Assembly (NCBI GenBank): GCA_963680875.1
Contig: OY804589.1
Coordinates: 21,658,413-21,722,412 of the forward strand
From: Bathymodiolus brooksi
Lineage: Eukaryota > Mollusca > Bivalvia > Mytilida > Modiolidae
Length of the DNA: 64,000 bases
Direction: 5' to 3'
The translations under genes and the position numbers were made by a program. Under the pieces are notes generated by a model. It ran no database searches, was not told the origin of the DNA, and was given only the letters and a program-made list of their open reading frames with translations. Shown in pieces: positions 1 to 11,073 of this stretch (within the stretch, counting starts at the first letter, position 1; each line of letters begins with the position of its first letter).

Positions 1-933
1 AATGGTATGTGCTGTTACATGATGTACATAAGTCTTAATTTTCGTCGTCAATTGTTTTGTCACATAGATTACAACAAGTTTCATCTTGTACTTCATCTGA
101 CCTTAAATTACATTCATCTAGAATAGCTACTGCATTAGCGCAAATATTATATTTTGCATTCTGACAGAGTGTACATATATAGTCTACTGTTGTTGTTACT
201 TCTATTGCTGTTATATGTTCAGGATTAAGCTTTTCGCATTTGTAGTGTATCCAATGTTCGCCTACAGTTCAGTATGTGCTACGTGTTCTACAGTTCTTTC
301 TGCATTTGCAACATGATATATCTTCAATTTATTGTTGTTTTGTTGCTGGTGTCTTCCTGAGTTTATGCACGCTTGTAGTTGTTGTATTTGTTCCTATTAT
401 ACGTTGCAATTATTCGGCGAGTATGTTGTTTAGTTTATTCAGATTTATCTGGTTGCCATTATATGTGGCTGCATGAATAATGTCATGAATTCCAGTAATA
501 TCTCTTTCCACAAATAGCGTCAGATTTTTGCCATTTACTTGGATTCTGCTACTAGTTAAATACAGATTGGTTGTCTATGCAGGTTGTTCTTGTTCATGTA
601 CTCGTATTGTAGTCTGCACATTGTGGCATTGTGTAGAGTCAGTGCTTTGTGTTATATAAGCCTTTCCAATTGATTCTGGGAGGTTTTCATGATATATATT
701 TGCGCTATCTTTAATAGCTCAAATGTTGCTGCATCAGCAGTTATAACTAGTCCTCCTCTGGTGTATCCATACAGTACGCTTTGTTGACGTTTGGTAGCAT
801 CTAGTTTTTTATTCAACGCTTTGTCTATTTTGAGAGTGTACGTATTTGTAATCGAGCTAGATGTGCCACGCATGCTTCTAGTTTGATGTTTATTGTCATT
901 TTTATATTTTGCAATAGATCCATTGGTTGCCAT
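1..933 (-). pseudogene. PHD-finger protein of a decayed retroelement-like unit (3' part off window)
   Basis: The minus strand opens with ATG at 933 (peptide begins MATNGS) and can be followed to the window edge. One frameshift near 700 and several in-frame stops interrupt it. The N-terminal part is a Lys/Arg-rich stretch followed by an unrecognised block. Beyond it (about 320 down to 180) comes a Cys/His cluster read as CCKCRKNC, then GEHWIHYKC, then CTLC, which is a PHD-like zinc finger. A second cluster (CCNLC, CTSC) lies at 80-1. It follows the SGNH-like ORF at 1061-1792 on the same strand. PHD and esterase domains together are known from ORF1 of CR1-like non-LTR elements, so I infer a retroelement origin. 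No RT is visible because the unit leaves the window. The fingers are fairly clear; the family is not. Confidence 0.5.
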
Positions 934-1060
934 TGCTATTTCACGTTGCCAAGTTTTTGTCTGGTAATGTTTCAGAGATAGTGTATACAAAATAAAGGAG
1001 ATGATCTAACCGACAAAAGTGCATTGTGGATGCCCCCACAGTTGACTAATGCAAGTTTTC

Positions 1061-1792
1061 TCAACAGTCTTTTTTTATTTGTAATTCCAGTTTCTTTAAC
1101 CAAACTTTTACCACATTTATACCTGGGTGGAGTCCTTCCTTGAGTAAGTTATAATTATATTGATCTCGAGGTGTTTGTTTTGTCTTTGAGTTTTTCCAGT
1201 GCTGCCGGCTGAGAACAGTTGAGAATACAGGTGATATATTGTTTAATCCAGTATTTATTTCCCTGGAATTTTGGCTTAGTTCATTAATTTGCGATAGGAG
1301 TTCGTTGTCTAACTTCTTGAATTCAGAGTCTGTTTGACCTTTGTATTTACTATGCTCGTATATCGAGTACACGGGCGTTTCAAGAAATGTTACTCTACAG
1401 TGTGGGTAATGATTCACCATTTCAGTAATTTGATGACATGTGTCAACTATATGATGAATACCGTCACTGTTTTCAAAAGCCAGATATATAAATGGTGGAT
1501 TGTAGCTAGTAAGATCACATGTTGCTAGCCAGATGTAGAAATGAATGTTATCGTGTTGTCCTATTTGATCATCTATGTTTTGTAATAGCCAGTTATAACT
1601 CTCGTATGTTGTTCTACCACTCTTGCATTACCATATGATTTGATTTTCTACCGGCGATTGTATATGTTATCGTAGGTATCTTCAATTACTGTCCGATATA
1701 ATAAGCAGTTTTCTAATGCTTGGTCCTGTAGGTGCTTGGTCTGCCTTTGAATTGATCTTCTCAAGGTATTTTATTAATTTGGAGTCGCTCAT
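1061..1792 (-). pseudogene. SGNH-hydrolase (esterase)-like ORF, three nonsense codons
   Basis: From ATG at 1792 to the stop at 1061 there is one uninterrupted register of 244 codons, broken only by three in-frame stops (TGA, TAA, TAA) in the first third. Residues follow the SGNH blocks: LLIISDSN (nucleophile block I with Ser), a CKSGRTT segment, WLATCDLT (a GxxxDLT-like block with Gly replaced by Ala), and EGLHPG near the C terminus (the DxxH block with Asp replaced by Glu, His kept). SGNH enzymes are esterases or lipases, and such a domain occurs in ORF1 of several non-LTR retrotransposons. It lies 128 bp upstream of the PHD-finger ORF in the same direction. The stops and altered active-site residues make it inactive. 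The fold assignment is by motif only. Confidence 0.55.
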
Positions 1793-2126
1793 GTATAGTG
1801 CATATACTGTTAAAATGCTTCAATATAATATTGTTTAAAATTATATACTTTGCTTATATATATCTTCAATAAAATCTAAAACACAGGTGTGCCCCTGGTT
1901 TTATGATAATTTAACGATTATCTCCCTTTGCGTGTAGAAGTTGTTTGTTTATCACTTCCCTATATTTGCGTGGTTTTTAAATCTTTTATGATTTTTACTT
2001 GATTGAACCTTGGATAAATGATTTTAAGTGTCTTTTTCCACTACTACTTGTTTCTACACAACAAATAAGAAAGATTTCTGTCACCAATAATTTAAGCCGC
2101 CACCATTTGTATTTACATCCGTCAAT
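1793..2126. other. Spacer with no recognised gene
   Basis: AT-rich sequence between the SGNH-like pseudogene and the start of the segmental duplication. I see no exon, repeat or promoter that I can support. Confidence 0.4.
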
Positions 2127-2658
2127 GTTTACTTCCGCTCGTTACACATATGCAAAAATTATGCATAAATGCTACGTATATATAAAAAAGTATCGGATAC
2201 AAAATAAATTGAGAGTATATACAAAAGCACAACATAATACTAACCAAATATCTGGTCAAAACTATTGAGTATTTAGTAGATTTCATGTCAAAACAGGATA
2301 TAACATGATTGTTGTTTCTCTCGAATTATGAGTTGACCAAACACTTTAAACATTTTCGTATGAAATGAGTATTATGTTCCCCCTTGACTTTGTTCTATTA
2401 TGACCTTTATGATGATTTAGAAAAAAACATACGTTAGACCAAGGATTTATATTACTATATAAATCCTTGGTTAGACCAATTCATAAAGAGTGCAAATGGC
2501 ATTTGGGACATTTTCTTTTCGATCTTGTGATTTTTCAACGTGATTATTATTATATCTTAATATCACCTATTGATGTGAACACCTAATTTTCGAAAAACTG
2601 TGATAATATGCGTCCTTGTGATAAACTAATTATGTAAGATAGCATATTATCGAAATAC

Positions 2659-2832
2659 CTGTGCATAAGATAGTTGCAGAGCATGATACCGTTTCATAGT
2701 CCAATCCTGGGCAAGGAGAACCGCCATTATCTGGTGTTGGATTGTTACACGATCTATATCGTGTCCTTGTTCCTCCAACGCACGTCTTTGTACAAGAAAT
2801 CCAGCTTCCCCACGAACTCCAGTTTCCATTTA
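2659..2832 (-). CDS. TSP1 (thrombospondin type 1) exon of receptor gene 2
   Basis: A 174-bp exon, phase 1 at both ends, with acceptor TTTTTATAG before 2832 and donor GTATTTCG after 2659. It encodes one complete TSP1 module: NGNWSSWGSW carries the W-x-x-W-x-x-W strand used for C-mannosylation, and CTKTCVGG is the C-x-x-T-C-x-x-G site used for O-fucosylation. RTRYR and CNNP follow, then GGSPC and two final cysteines, so all six Cys are present. TSP1 modules are extracellular adhesion and ligand-binding domains. The next upstream exon in this gene is the Ig exon at 9702-9932. Its duplicate at 52783-52954 is broken, so this copy is the intact one. Confidence 0.85.
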
Positions 2833-2964
2833 CTATAAAAAGGAAATAAACACTAGCGTGGTCAATAACTGCAAACACTATTAATGGGCAAAGTTACTTA
2901 TGGTCTTTCTAGTTAAAGGACAATGTTTATATTTGCAATAAAATATCAAAGATATCTGCTATAT

Positions 2965-3225
2965 ATCGGTTTGGTTTAGTTTGATTTATGGTGTTCAACG
3001 CCACTTTCAACAATATTGTAGGCATATCGTCACGGTAAGTTTTATTGGTGGAGTACTCGGAGAAAGCGACCGACCTGTCGCTGGTCACTGACAAACTTTA
3101 TCGCATAATGTTGTATCGAGTACACCTCACAATGAACGGGATTCGAACTCACAACACCAGTGGTGATAGGCACTGATTGCAAAGGTAGTTGTATATCTAA
3201 CTATCACATGATCACGACCACGACG
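2965..3225 (-). repeat. tRNA-derived SINE, family II
   Basis: The reverse strand shows a B-box-like GAGTTCGAATCCCG and then the family tail CTCCGAGTACTCCACCAATA and TTGTTGAAAGTGGCGTTGAA. The same arrangement recurs in both orientations through the window. It is part of the duplicated segment (copy at 53095-53355). Confidence 0.75.
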
Positions 3226-3565
3226 CCCCTGTTAAATATTGGTTGTCAATTTATTCCATCTAATATTGTAATATATCATCCTACATTATAATAATAGAAA
3301 CGTAGATATCACATTTAATACACACTAGGCGTTTCTGCAATAATCTCCATTATGTACGCTCAATGTAAAAAGATTGGAAAACCAAATAAAGAAAATTCTT
3401 ATGTGTAAGAACACAAAAAGGGCATAAACAGGATAGCTAAAAATCGGGCTATGGTCACAAATGCCGAGGGAGGAGAACAATAGTCTTAGTAATAATTACA
3501 TTATTCAGTAACTGTAAAATTTCAATTATAAGTATATCTAATAAACCATGTCAGTGTCTAAACAA

Positions 3566-3925
3566 TGGCTACTGGGTAGAGGATACCTCCGGAGACTAAT
3601 AGTCCACAAGCAGATGTATCAACCTAGTGATAACAACACTGGCTACTGGGTAGATGATACCGCCGGAGACTTATAGTCCACCTGCAGAGGTATCCACCTG
3701 GTGATAGTAACACTGACTACTGGGTAGATGATACTTCGGGGACTTATAGTCCACCTGCAGAGGTATCAATCTAGTGATAGTATCACTGACTACTGGGTAA
3801 ATGATACCTCGGGGACTTATAGTCCACCTGAAGAGGTATCAACCTAGTGATAGTAACACTGACTACTGGGTAGATGATACCTCCAGAGACTAATAGTCCA
3901 CCAGCAGAGGTATCAATGTGATAGT
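3566..3925. repeat. 74-bp tandem repeat, five units
   Basis: Units start at the CTACTGGG word at 3569, 3643, 3717, 3790 and 3863 (spacing 74, 74, 73, 73). Each unit contains GATACCTCCGGAGACTAATA followed by AGTCCACCTGCAGAGGTATC with small changes. The paralogous locus at 53671-53805 has only two units, so copy number changed after the duplication. Confidence 0.9.
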
Positions 3926-4913
3926 CTGTATTTTAATCAATTTATAAGTTTTTGTATTTCTAGTATTTTTCAGTATTGTCATTGGTAATAATTTAATTAT
4001 ACGGAATTATTTAATTACTTTCTTTTATTACAGGTTAATTACAAAGTGTAATTAAGTATGTTGATATTATTTTGATTAATTGATTTTACTATAGACCTGT
4101 TTGACGGACATGACATAATCACGGACTTGTTCTACTATATTTAACTCTAATCATTTATATCCATGGTTCGTTGAACCGCACTATTACTTTATCTTCATCG
4201 GTCACTTTTATTTTTGGCGGTAAATTCCTTTGTCTATTGTCTTTAGTTCTATACAACACCATATTGCTTTTGATTTATCTCTGTGCAACATTGAAATTTA
4301 GAGCTGTGATTCAGAAGTTGAAAATCTAAATATTTGGAGAACTTATTTCTTTTCCAAGGTAAAATTGAATTGATTTCACCACCGATCCACCTATGGAGAT
4401 CTAATCAAGAAATCATTTACACCTCATGTGAGGGATATTATATTATTATATATTATAATATGATATATGAAATATTGTGTCTAAGCAAATAAAAGTAGAA
4501 AAGAACCCCTCAGTAATTAGTTATTATTATTTGGAGGAAATGCAATCAACCTAGTGATAGTAATAAAAACGTAGATATCAAGTTTAGTGTACATGACCTT
4601 TATAGAATACACTCATTATTTAGACAATATAATATGCTTAAATTAAAATGAATAAATGTTACAAATATCTGTTAAATATCTGTTTTTAATGTATTCCATA
4701 TAATATAATAACATAGCATGTAGCTTTGTAATAAGTTCTCTTTTTCATAATCACTATGTTTGTGGATGGACATGATGATTAGTTGGGGTTAGGTCAATTT
4801 TGAGTATCAAGAATGATTTTCAAATCTACAAAGTATACATATACAATTATACAAAAATAGTATAGTGGTTAGTAAGTAATAGATTATCGATACTAACCGG
4901 TTTTTTTTGGTGA
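3926..4913. other. Intron sequence with no recognised exon
   Basis: AT-rich intron shared with copy B. I see nothing beyond short T-rich and ATAT runs. Confidence 0.5.
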
Positions 4914-5372
4914 ATTTATTCGTATGAAGCAGACTTCATACAGTGGCTTCTCAAGAAAAACGAAAAGTAGCTAGCCCGATCATTTAATTTCACTTTCCGC
5001 TATATAGATTATGTCCCTCCACCAAATAATTCTAGGTTTTGTGATTTCGTTGATCGCATCTATCCCATTGAACTTGAAATAAAGGATACCACAGTTACAG
5101 ATAGGTCTGCTTCATACAATGACCTACACCTCGATATTGACACTGAGGGGAGATTAAGAACGAAACATTACGACAAAAGAAATGATTTCAATTTTCCCAT
5201 TGTGAACTTTCCATTTATGTGTAGCAACATTCAAGCAGCACCTGCATATGGAGTATATTTCTCTCAGTTGATACGATATTCCAGAGCTTGTGATTCCTAT
5301 CAGGATTTCCTTCATAGAGGGTTGCTGCTAACAAGGAAGCTACTGAACCAAGGGTTCCTCTTAGTTAATTAA
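4914..5372 (+). pseudogene. Reverse transcriptase C-terminal fragment, copy 1
   Basis: A 153-codon register with a single in-frame TAG. It contains TFRYIDYV (the RT catalytic YxDD block with the second Asp changed to Tyr), a conserved stretch DRIYPIELEIKDTT, KHYDKRNDFNFPIVNFPF, APAYGVYFSQLIRYSRA, and LLLTRKLLNQGF ending in TAA. This is the C-terminal half of an RT family abundant in mollusc and cnidarian genomes. I take it to be Penelope-like or a close relative but cannot settle the class. No upstream RT blocks are present, so it is a 5'-truncated relic, lying antisense inside an intron of gene 2. Its partner at 54787-55245 lacks the stop. Confidence 0.7.
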
Positions 5373-5519
5373 AGTTTTATTTAAGAAGGGTATGTCGATA
5401 GAAGATGATATTATTGCCAATATTATATAATCACAAAATAACTGTTATACCTATCTTTTATATAGAAAACGTTGTGTATTTTATTCATATTATATACTAG
5501 TACTTGAGTATAACTTTTG

Positions 5520-5745
5520 AAAACCTTATCCTGTGCAATCAATGCCTATCACCACTAAAGTAGTGAGTTCGAATCCCGTTCATGGCGAGGTGTACTCGAA
5601 ACAACATTATGTGACTTCCGGAAGGTCGGTTGTTTTCTCCGGGCACTCCGATTTCCTCCACCAATAAAACTAACCGCGACGATATCAATCCAATATTGTT
5701 GAAAGTGGTGTTAAAGACCATAAACCAAACCTGAAATTCTTGAAG
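5520..5745 (+). repeat. tRNA-derived SINE, family II
   Basis: Plus-strand B-box GTGAGTTCGAATCCCG, then GAGGTGTACTCGAAACAACA, then the tail TCTCCGGGCACTCCGATTTC and GTTGAAAGTGGTGTTAAAGA. The duplicate is at 55405-55612. It has lost part of the middle relative to its duplicate. Confidence 0.75.
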
Positions 5746-6379
5746 CTTGTTTTTCTAACAACATTGGCTGAATTATTCATTGCAGATATTTTATATACTC
5801 TTTGGAACACGAAATGCATAAGAAAACTGTAATATTTTCCAGATATAATAAATATATACTTGTAAGTTGTAAACTAGCTATTCCCTTTGTATATTATTCA
5901 CACTTGGCGTATAACTTTAGAAAAATAAATATACAGACTATTGAAGCTGCGGTTGAAAACAAAATGGGACGATTTCCTAATGTATATACATATATATATA
6001 TATACTGAGCAAGAAAAACTTAGCAACAAATTTTTTAATTTTATATTTTCAAAAATAATTTAGATTTCATTGCATAACAATAAATACATTGTCCTAACAA
6101 ACAATAACAACAATAAATAGGAACATGAACGTACACAAAATCGTAATTCACAAAATTCCTGATTTGCAATACGTGACACAAGATGAATTCATACATAAAT
6201 CGACAATGTCCAGGCCCCGTTGGCAGTACTGGTAGCCCTATATCTTTTTTGCATGTCTCTCATGATTAGTTGGAACTTGTACTGTGGAATGGCGTTCAAT
6301 TCAATGATGAGCGCATTTTTCAAATCCTGCAAGGAGTTGAAAGTATGATGATTCTCTCGAATTGTTCTATTTACTTACT

Positions 6380-7260
6380 TAGTCCTTGCTATGCATCATG
6401 GGACATAGGGCAAGGAAATTTGTCTGTTTAGCATGTCAAAAACATGTTCAATAGGAGCCAGATCAGGAGAACGACTCGGCCAGGGTAATGCATTAACATT
6501 GTTTGCCTGCAAAAATTTCATGGAGAGAAGAGCGGTGTGTGACCAAGCATTGTCCTGCTGAAAGACAAAACGATTGTCTCTGTACATGAACGGCATCACG
6601 ACAGGACGTAAATGTCATCGCAGTAGCGCTGTGCATTCAGTGTTTGTCTTATCACAATCAAGTTGGTCTTTCCTGCGTAATGCACTCCTCACCACAACAG
6701 TAGCTAACTGCCACTAAAGCGGTCAACTGGCATAACACAAGCCGCCGCGAAGCGTTCATCAGGCCATCTCCAGACACGAATGCGACCATCTGCAAACTTT
6801 AGTGTGAATCGAGATTCATCCGAAAAAGTACTGTCCTCCAGTTTCGGCGCAATTGCAGATTTGTCCCTATGTTTCGCAGTATTTTGTGGTGGACAGTTCA
6901 CTCCATACTTGTATGTGGTCTTATTGATTTGAAACGACAAGCTTTAAGTTGATTGCGGACTGATTCCGCGGATATGCGGACTCCAGTTGCTCTCCGTACC
7001 CTGTCGACAATCCTTGTTGCTATTAAGAAGTGGCCACGACCTGCTGTGGTCCTGATGTAACGTTCTTCTCTAGGAGTGAGACGTTTTGGTCTACCGGATC
7101 TTGGCCTATCCTTAGCTGTGCCAGTGGTCCTGAAACGTTGTGCTATCCTAAATATGATTGTACGATGGACACCAAATATCACAGCAACGTCATTTACGGT
7201 CATTCCGCCTGCCAACATACCGATGGGGGTCATTCTGCGGAAGTCCTCTACGGCGCCCCC
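6380..7260 (-). pseudogene. Tc1/mariner-like transposase, frameshifted, copy A
   Basis: Minus-strand pieces in order: an N-terminal paired helix-turn-helix (GMLAGGMTVNDVAVIFGVHR, then GRPKRLTPREERYIR) at 7233-6900, the first catalytic Asp block FSDESRF near 6820, the second block FQQDNAWSHTA near 6550, and the terminal block SPDLAPIEHVFD near 6450 with the Glu kept. The pieces lie in different frames. The expected start at 7256 is followed by extra G residues that shift the frame, and a T-run before SDESRF lost a base. It is therefore non-autonomous now, although the DDE triad is still recognisable. Terminal inverted repeats were not resolved. The copy at 56280-57149 shows that insertion preceded the segmental duplication. 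Confidence 0.8.
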
Positions 7261-7861
7261 ATCAAACTTTTGGTTACAAGAAAAAAAATGTTCTTCTGTT
7301 TTGAATCTTATTCAAGAACAAATTGTCGATGAAATAAACTTTCGGAAAGCATAAACCTGTAAGACAAGTAAACACCCCTACTGCAACTGCAGCTGATTTT
7401 CGGCGCGAAATGACTCAAGCAAAACGTTATTCTACCTGTTGTAAAAGTCTTTTGTCTTGATTAACCATATGATGTCTATAATATTTATAGACGCAAAATG
7501 TGAAGGAAAAAAAATAATATGCGAAAAAACAACGGTGTAGCTGAACTTTTTTTAATCAGTATATTATATGTACTTTTTGAAATTTATCCTGGTAATATTT
7601 TCACTATGCATACTCCATGTTATTAACAATCGGGGTATACCTTTACAAAGTTTTAATTTGCAGACTGCTGATCCTTTGTTGTGGGGAAAACATTTTATGA
7701 CGTTTTACTCTTGTTGTATATTGCATGAACTTTTTGAAACAAGAAATGCTCACTATCACTGAATCCTTTGTATAAAGATCTATTTATACTTGTAGGATTT
7801 TCAATAGTTATCCTCTATGTTATTCTCACAGACTTAGGATGAAAAAACATACTTACGTTGA

Positions 7862-8110
7862 TTGATTTTATTGATTGATTGGTTGTGCTTAACGCCAATT
7901 TTAAGCAATATTTCAGCTATATCAAGCCGGAGTACCCGGAGAGAACAATCGACCATGGGCAATCAACTGATAAACTTTTCACTTGCGGCTGCAAGTCGAG
8001 TGCACCTTTTTTGTAATTTACAAAGCCTTGCGCGAGACCACACCGTATTGGTGATAGCCTTGTATGAGTTGTTATGTTAATCCAACTACCTAGCTTAAAG
8101 AGCCACCCGG
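7862..8110 (-). repeat. tRNA-derived SINE, family II (diverged)
   Basis: The plus strand reads TTGATTGATTGGTTGTGCTT, then AACGCCAATTTTAAGCAATA and GCCGGAGTACCCGGAGAGAA. This is the reverse complement of the family tail, followed by a decayed tRNA-like head. The duplicate is at 57715-57970. Confidence 0.6.
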
Positions 8111-8642
8111 GCCCTCATATTTAGGAAGACTCGAGAGGGAAAAACATCTAATATTTTACTCATCTTGCATATTTTATATGCTTCTTTTAAAAAACTAAAA
8201 TTGATAAAGTATGAAAGCATAAATGAGAAAAAGCATATCTTTTGATTCACTTTATATATTACATGAATCAATTTGAACCCCCCAAAAAAACAGGCTTAAT
8301 GTTTTCCCTCCTATTAAAGTATTTTTTGGCCGAAAAAAATCATTGCACATCAACATTTTCTTTACCTTCTCCTTGATGTGATCTAAGATAAGGAAGATAC
8401 ACTTGCCTCTTTGTGTGTGTGTTGTTTTATTTTTAACGAATTGAATATATTCAATTTCTTGTTATTGTAATTACTGCGATCCACCTTAGTGTTTTACCTA
8501 GAAATGTCCAACATTTCATAAATTTTTAAGTAAGTTGTACATGCAAACAACATAAGAAATCAATATTTCTCATTTCCACGGAAAATTCTATGCATAAAGA
8601 ATGATCTTAAAATAGCAGTTGCCTAATGTATATTTTTTCTTA

Positions 8643-8889
8643 GGGACGGACCATTTAATTTCCATGGGGGGGGTTTTGGTTTCTTTCTAAAAAAATATTC
8701 TGATTCCCAATGTTTGTGAAACAAATAATCTGATTTTGGTGGAAGGAAAAAAATAATCTGATTCAGAGTTTTTGTCATATAACCTAATGTTAAATTCTGG
8801 AAAAAGCAATAAATATTCTACCTCTCGTGTTGTCCGAAAAAAAAATTCTGACCGAAACAAAAACCCATAACCCCCCCCCCCCCCCCCCG
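8643..8889. mobile_element. Short insertion (MITE-like) present only in copy A
   Basis: Copy A carries GGGACGGACCATTTAATTTC, then a G8 run, then AT-rich sequence with repeated ATTCTGAT and AATCTGATT words, ending in a C18 run. The paralog near 58497 has only a short unrelated stretch. The opening G-run followed by GGTTTTGGTTTC is roughly mirrored by the reverse complement of the end (G-run, then GGGTTTTTGTTTCGG), giving imperfect inverted ends. The element appears to have inserted after the segmental duplication. Confidence 0.55.
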
Positions 8890-8944
8890 ATGCCTTATTC
8901 ATGTTATTGTGTCATTCCAACACCGTCAATAAATTTTGCACGGA

Positions 8945-9150
8945 CCCTTGATCCTGTAAACAATAAATGATGTAATTACTGTGATAATATGGGTTTTCGC
9001 ATAACCTGTTTTTGTGATGAACTAATTATGCGAATATGGTGATAATATGTGTCTCTGTGATACCTAAATTTTGCAAATACTGCGATATTATGTGCCTGTT
9101 TAATACCTGACCTGTGATTAAATAATTATGTAAATATTGTGAACATATCG
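8945..9150. repeat. Diverged minisatellite, about 45-57 bp period
   Basis: Repeated words ACTGTGATAATATG, TGTGATACCT and GAACTAATTATG occur about four times. Similar units are at 58610-58800 and 47640-47870, and fragments sit just downstream of the TSP1 exons at 2580-2640 and 52700-52760. Confidence 0.6.
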
Positions 9151-9701
9151 TTATGAATCTTTTTAGTAAGGACTTGTCATCACTGTTTTGTTATTGATAA
9201 TCTAATTAGGAAACCAATTTTATAGACTTTGGTTTGACCCGATCGGGGCTCGACACCATGATCTAACATCAGTTCAATCGAGACCAGCATGGTAACTATA
9301 ACACCACGGATGCAGTTAAATGAACATAAATCGTATTAGAGTTCAGTATGATGAGGGATAACTAAAAGTTATTACTGACCAGTAGAAAAAGTATTGCTGA
9401 TTAACTTTTGAGCAAACAAAATACATCTTTAAATCGTTGTTCCCTCACGTGGAAATACAACTATGATGTCGGGTTTTAAATTTTACTTACATACAGTAGA
9501 ATTTATCCCATCTTACAATTTGGTATCTCGGGTTGTGACGCTCAATAATATGTCTTACATTTAAGCGAGGTAATATTTGGTCAGTCAAATGTCGGAAGCA
9601 AACATTCACAATATAACATCGTATATTGTTTTTGTATTGCTTCCGAATTATTCATTAATTCGTATCTAAATTGATTTCTTTGTCTTATCTACTGTACATA
9701 C

Positions 9702-9932
9702 CTCTGACACTAACATCTACCTGTTCTAGATTGGAATTAACCCCACAACGATATCTACCGCCGTCATTTGTTTGAACATTATAAATAGTCATATATCCAC
9801 TATTTACATTCCCATATTTAGTTCCTCCTTGGATTTGATTAGACCAACTCGAATCCGTTCTCTTACTCCAATAGTAATACGACCCTTCCAATGTACATGT
9901 TAAGATAGTATTACTCCCCCATATGGCTATCG
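9702..9932 (-). CDS. Immunoglobulin-domain exon of receptor gene 2
   Basis: A 231-bp exon, phase 1 at both ends, with acceptor TTTCATTTCAG before 9932 and donor GTATGTACAG after 9702. The translation is one Ig domain: first Cys in NTILTC, core Trp in YYYWSK, then KYGNVNSG and MTIYNVQTNDGGRYRC with the second Cys and the D/N-x-G-x-Y-x-C signature, ending VDVSVRG. Ig domains of this kind form receptor ectodomains. The exon sits immediately downstream of the 17-kb satellite and upstream of the TSP1 exon at 2659-2832. The in-frame ATG upstream is the pyrimidine tract of the intron, so I place the boundary at the acceptor. Confidence 0.82.
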
Positions 9933-11073
9933 CTGAAATGAAACCAAAAATAAATAAGCGCAAACATTTATAGAGAACACGCGTAAGTTGATGGTCAATA
10001 AGTTCATTCAGGGGTCATGTTAGTATTAAGGACAGTTATTATAAAAAAGTACTTTGGTAGCCATGTTAGTATCAAGAACATTCATGGTTAATAAGGTCAT
10101 CTAGTGGTCATGCTTGTATTAAGAACAGAAAGGTTTAATAACATTACTTAGTGGTCATGTTAGTATTTAGAACACTCATGATCAATACTGTCATTTAGTG
10201 GTCATGTTAGTATCAAGGACAGTCATGGTAAATAAGTTCCTTCAGTGGTGGTCATGTTAGTATCAAGGAGAGTCATCGGCAATAAGATTATGTATTGGTC
10301 ATGTTAGTATTTTGAACACTCATGATCAATAAGGTCCTTTAGCAGTCATATTTGTATTAAAGACAATCGGGGCCAATTAGGTCATTTAGAGGTCATGTTA
10401 GTATCAAAACCAGTTATAAAATCATTCGTATTAAGGACAGTCATGGTCAATAAGGTCCCCTATATGTACTATTTGCATTAAGGACAGTCATGGTCAATAA
10501 TGTCCTTTATATGTCCTATTTGTATTAAGGACAGTCATGGTCAATAATGTTCTTTATATGTCCTATTTGTATTAAGGACAGTCATGGTCAATGAGGTGTT
10601 GAATATGTCCTACTTGTATTAAGGACAGTCATGGTCAATAAGGTCCTTTATATGTTCTATTTGCATTAAGGACAGTCATGGTCAATAATGTCCTTTATAT
10701 GTCCGATTTGTATTAATGACAGTTATGGTCAATGAGGTGTTTCATATGTCCTACTTGTATTAAGGACAGTCATGACCAATAAGGTGTTTCATATGTCCTA
10801 CTTGTATTAATGACAGTCATGGTCAATAAGGTCTTTTATATGTCCTATTTGTATTAAAGGAAAGTTAGTATTTAGAACACGCATGATCAATACTGTCATT
10901 TAGTGGTCATGTTAGTATCAATGACAGTCATGGTAAATAAGGTTCTTCAGTGATGGTAATGTTATTATCAAGGAGAGTCATCAGCAATAAGATTATTTAG
11001 TGGTCATGTTAGTATTTAGGACGTTCATGATCAATAAGGTCTCTTAGTGGTCATATTTGTATTAAAGACAATT

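Larger units (their letters stand above)
2127..9987. repeat. Segmental duplication copy A (paired with 52254-59632)
   Basis: The order TSP1 exon, minus-strand SINE, 74-bp repeat, RT fragment, plus-strand SINE, Tc1 transposase, minus-strand SINE, diverged minisatellite, Ig exon is repeated in the same orientation 50 kb away. The match starts at the shared CTTCCGCTCGTT near 2132 (52259 in copy B) and continues to the edge of the 47-bp satellite. Copy A is about 0.48 kb longer. This is explained by a roughly 245-bp inserted element at 8643-8889 and three additional 74-bp units. Divergence sampled by eye is several percent. Confidence 0.9.

Noticed and set aside
7030..7354. Plus-strand ORFs of 92-100 codons
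   Set aside because: Antisense shadows of the Tc1 transposase helix-turn-helix region.
9933..9963. Apparent signal peptide (MRLFIFGF) in front of the Ig exon
   Set aside because: It is the pyrimidine-rich intron end before a good acceptor, and the sister Ig exons all start at the equivalent acceptor. A first exon is not excluded, but the splice reading is better.
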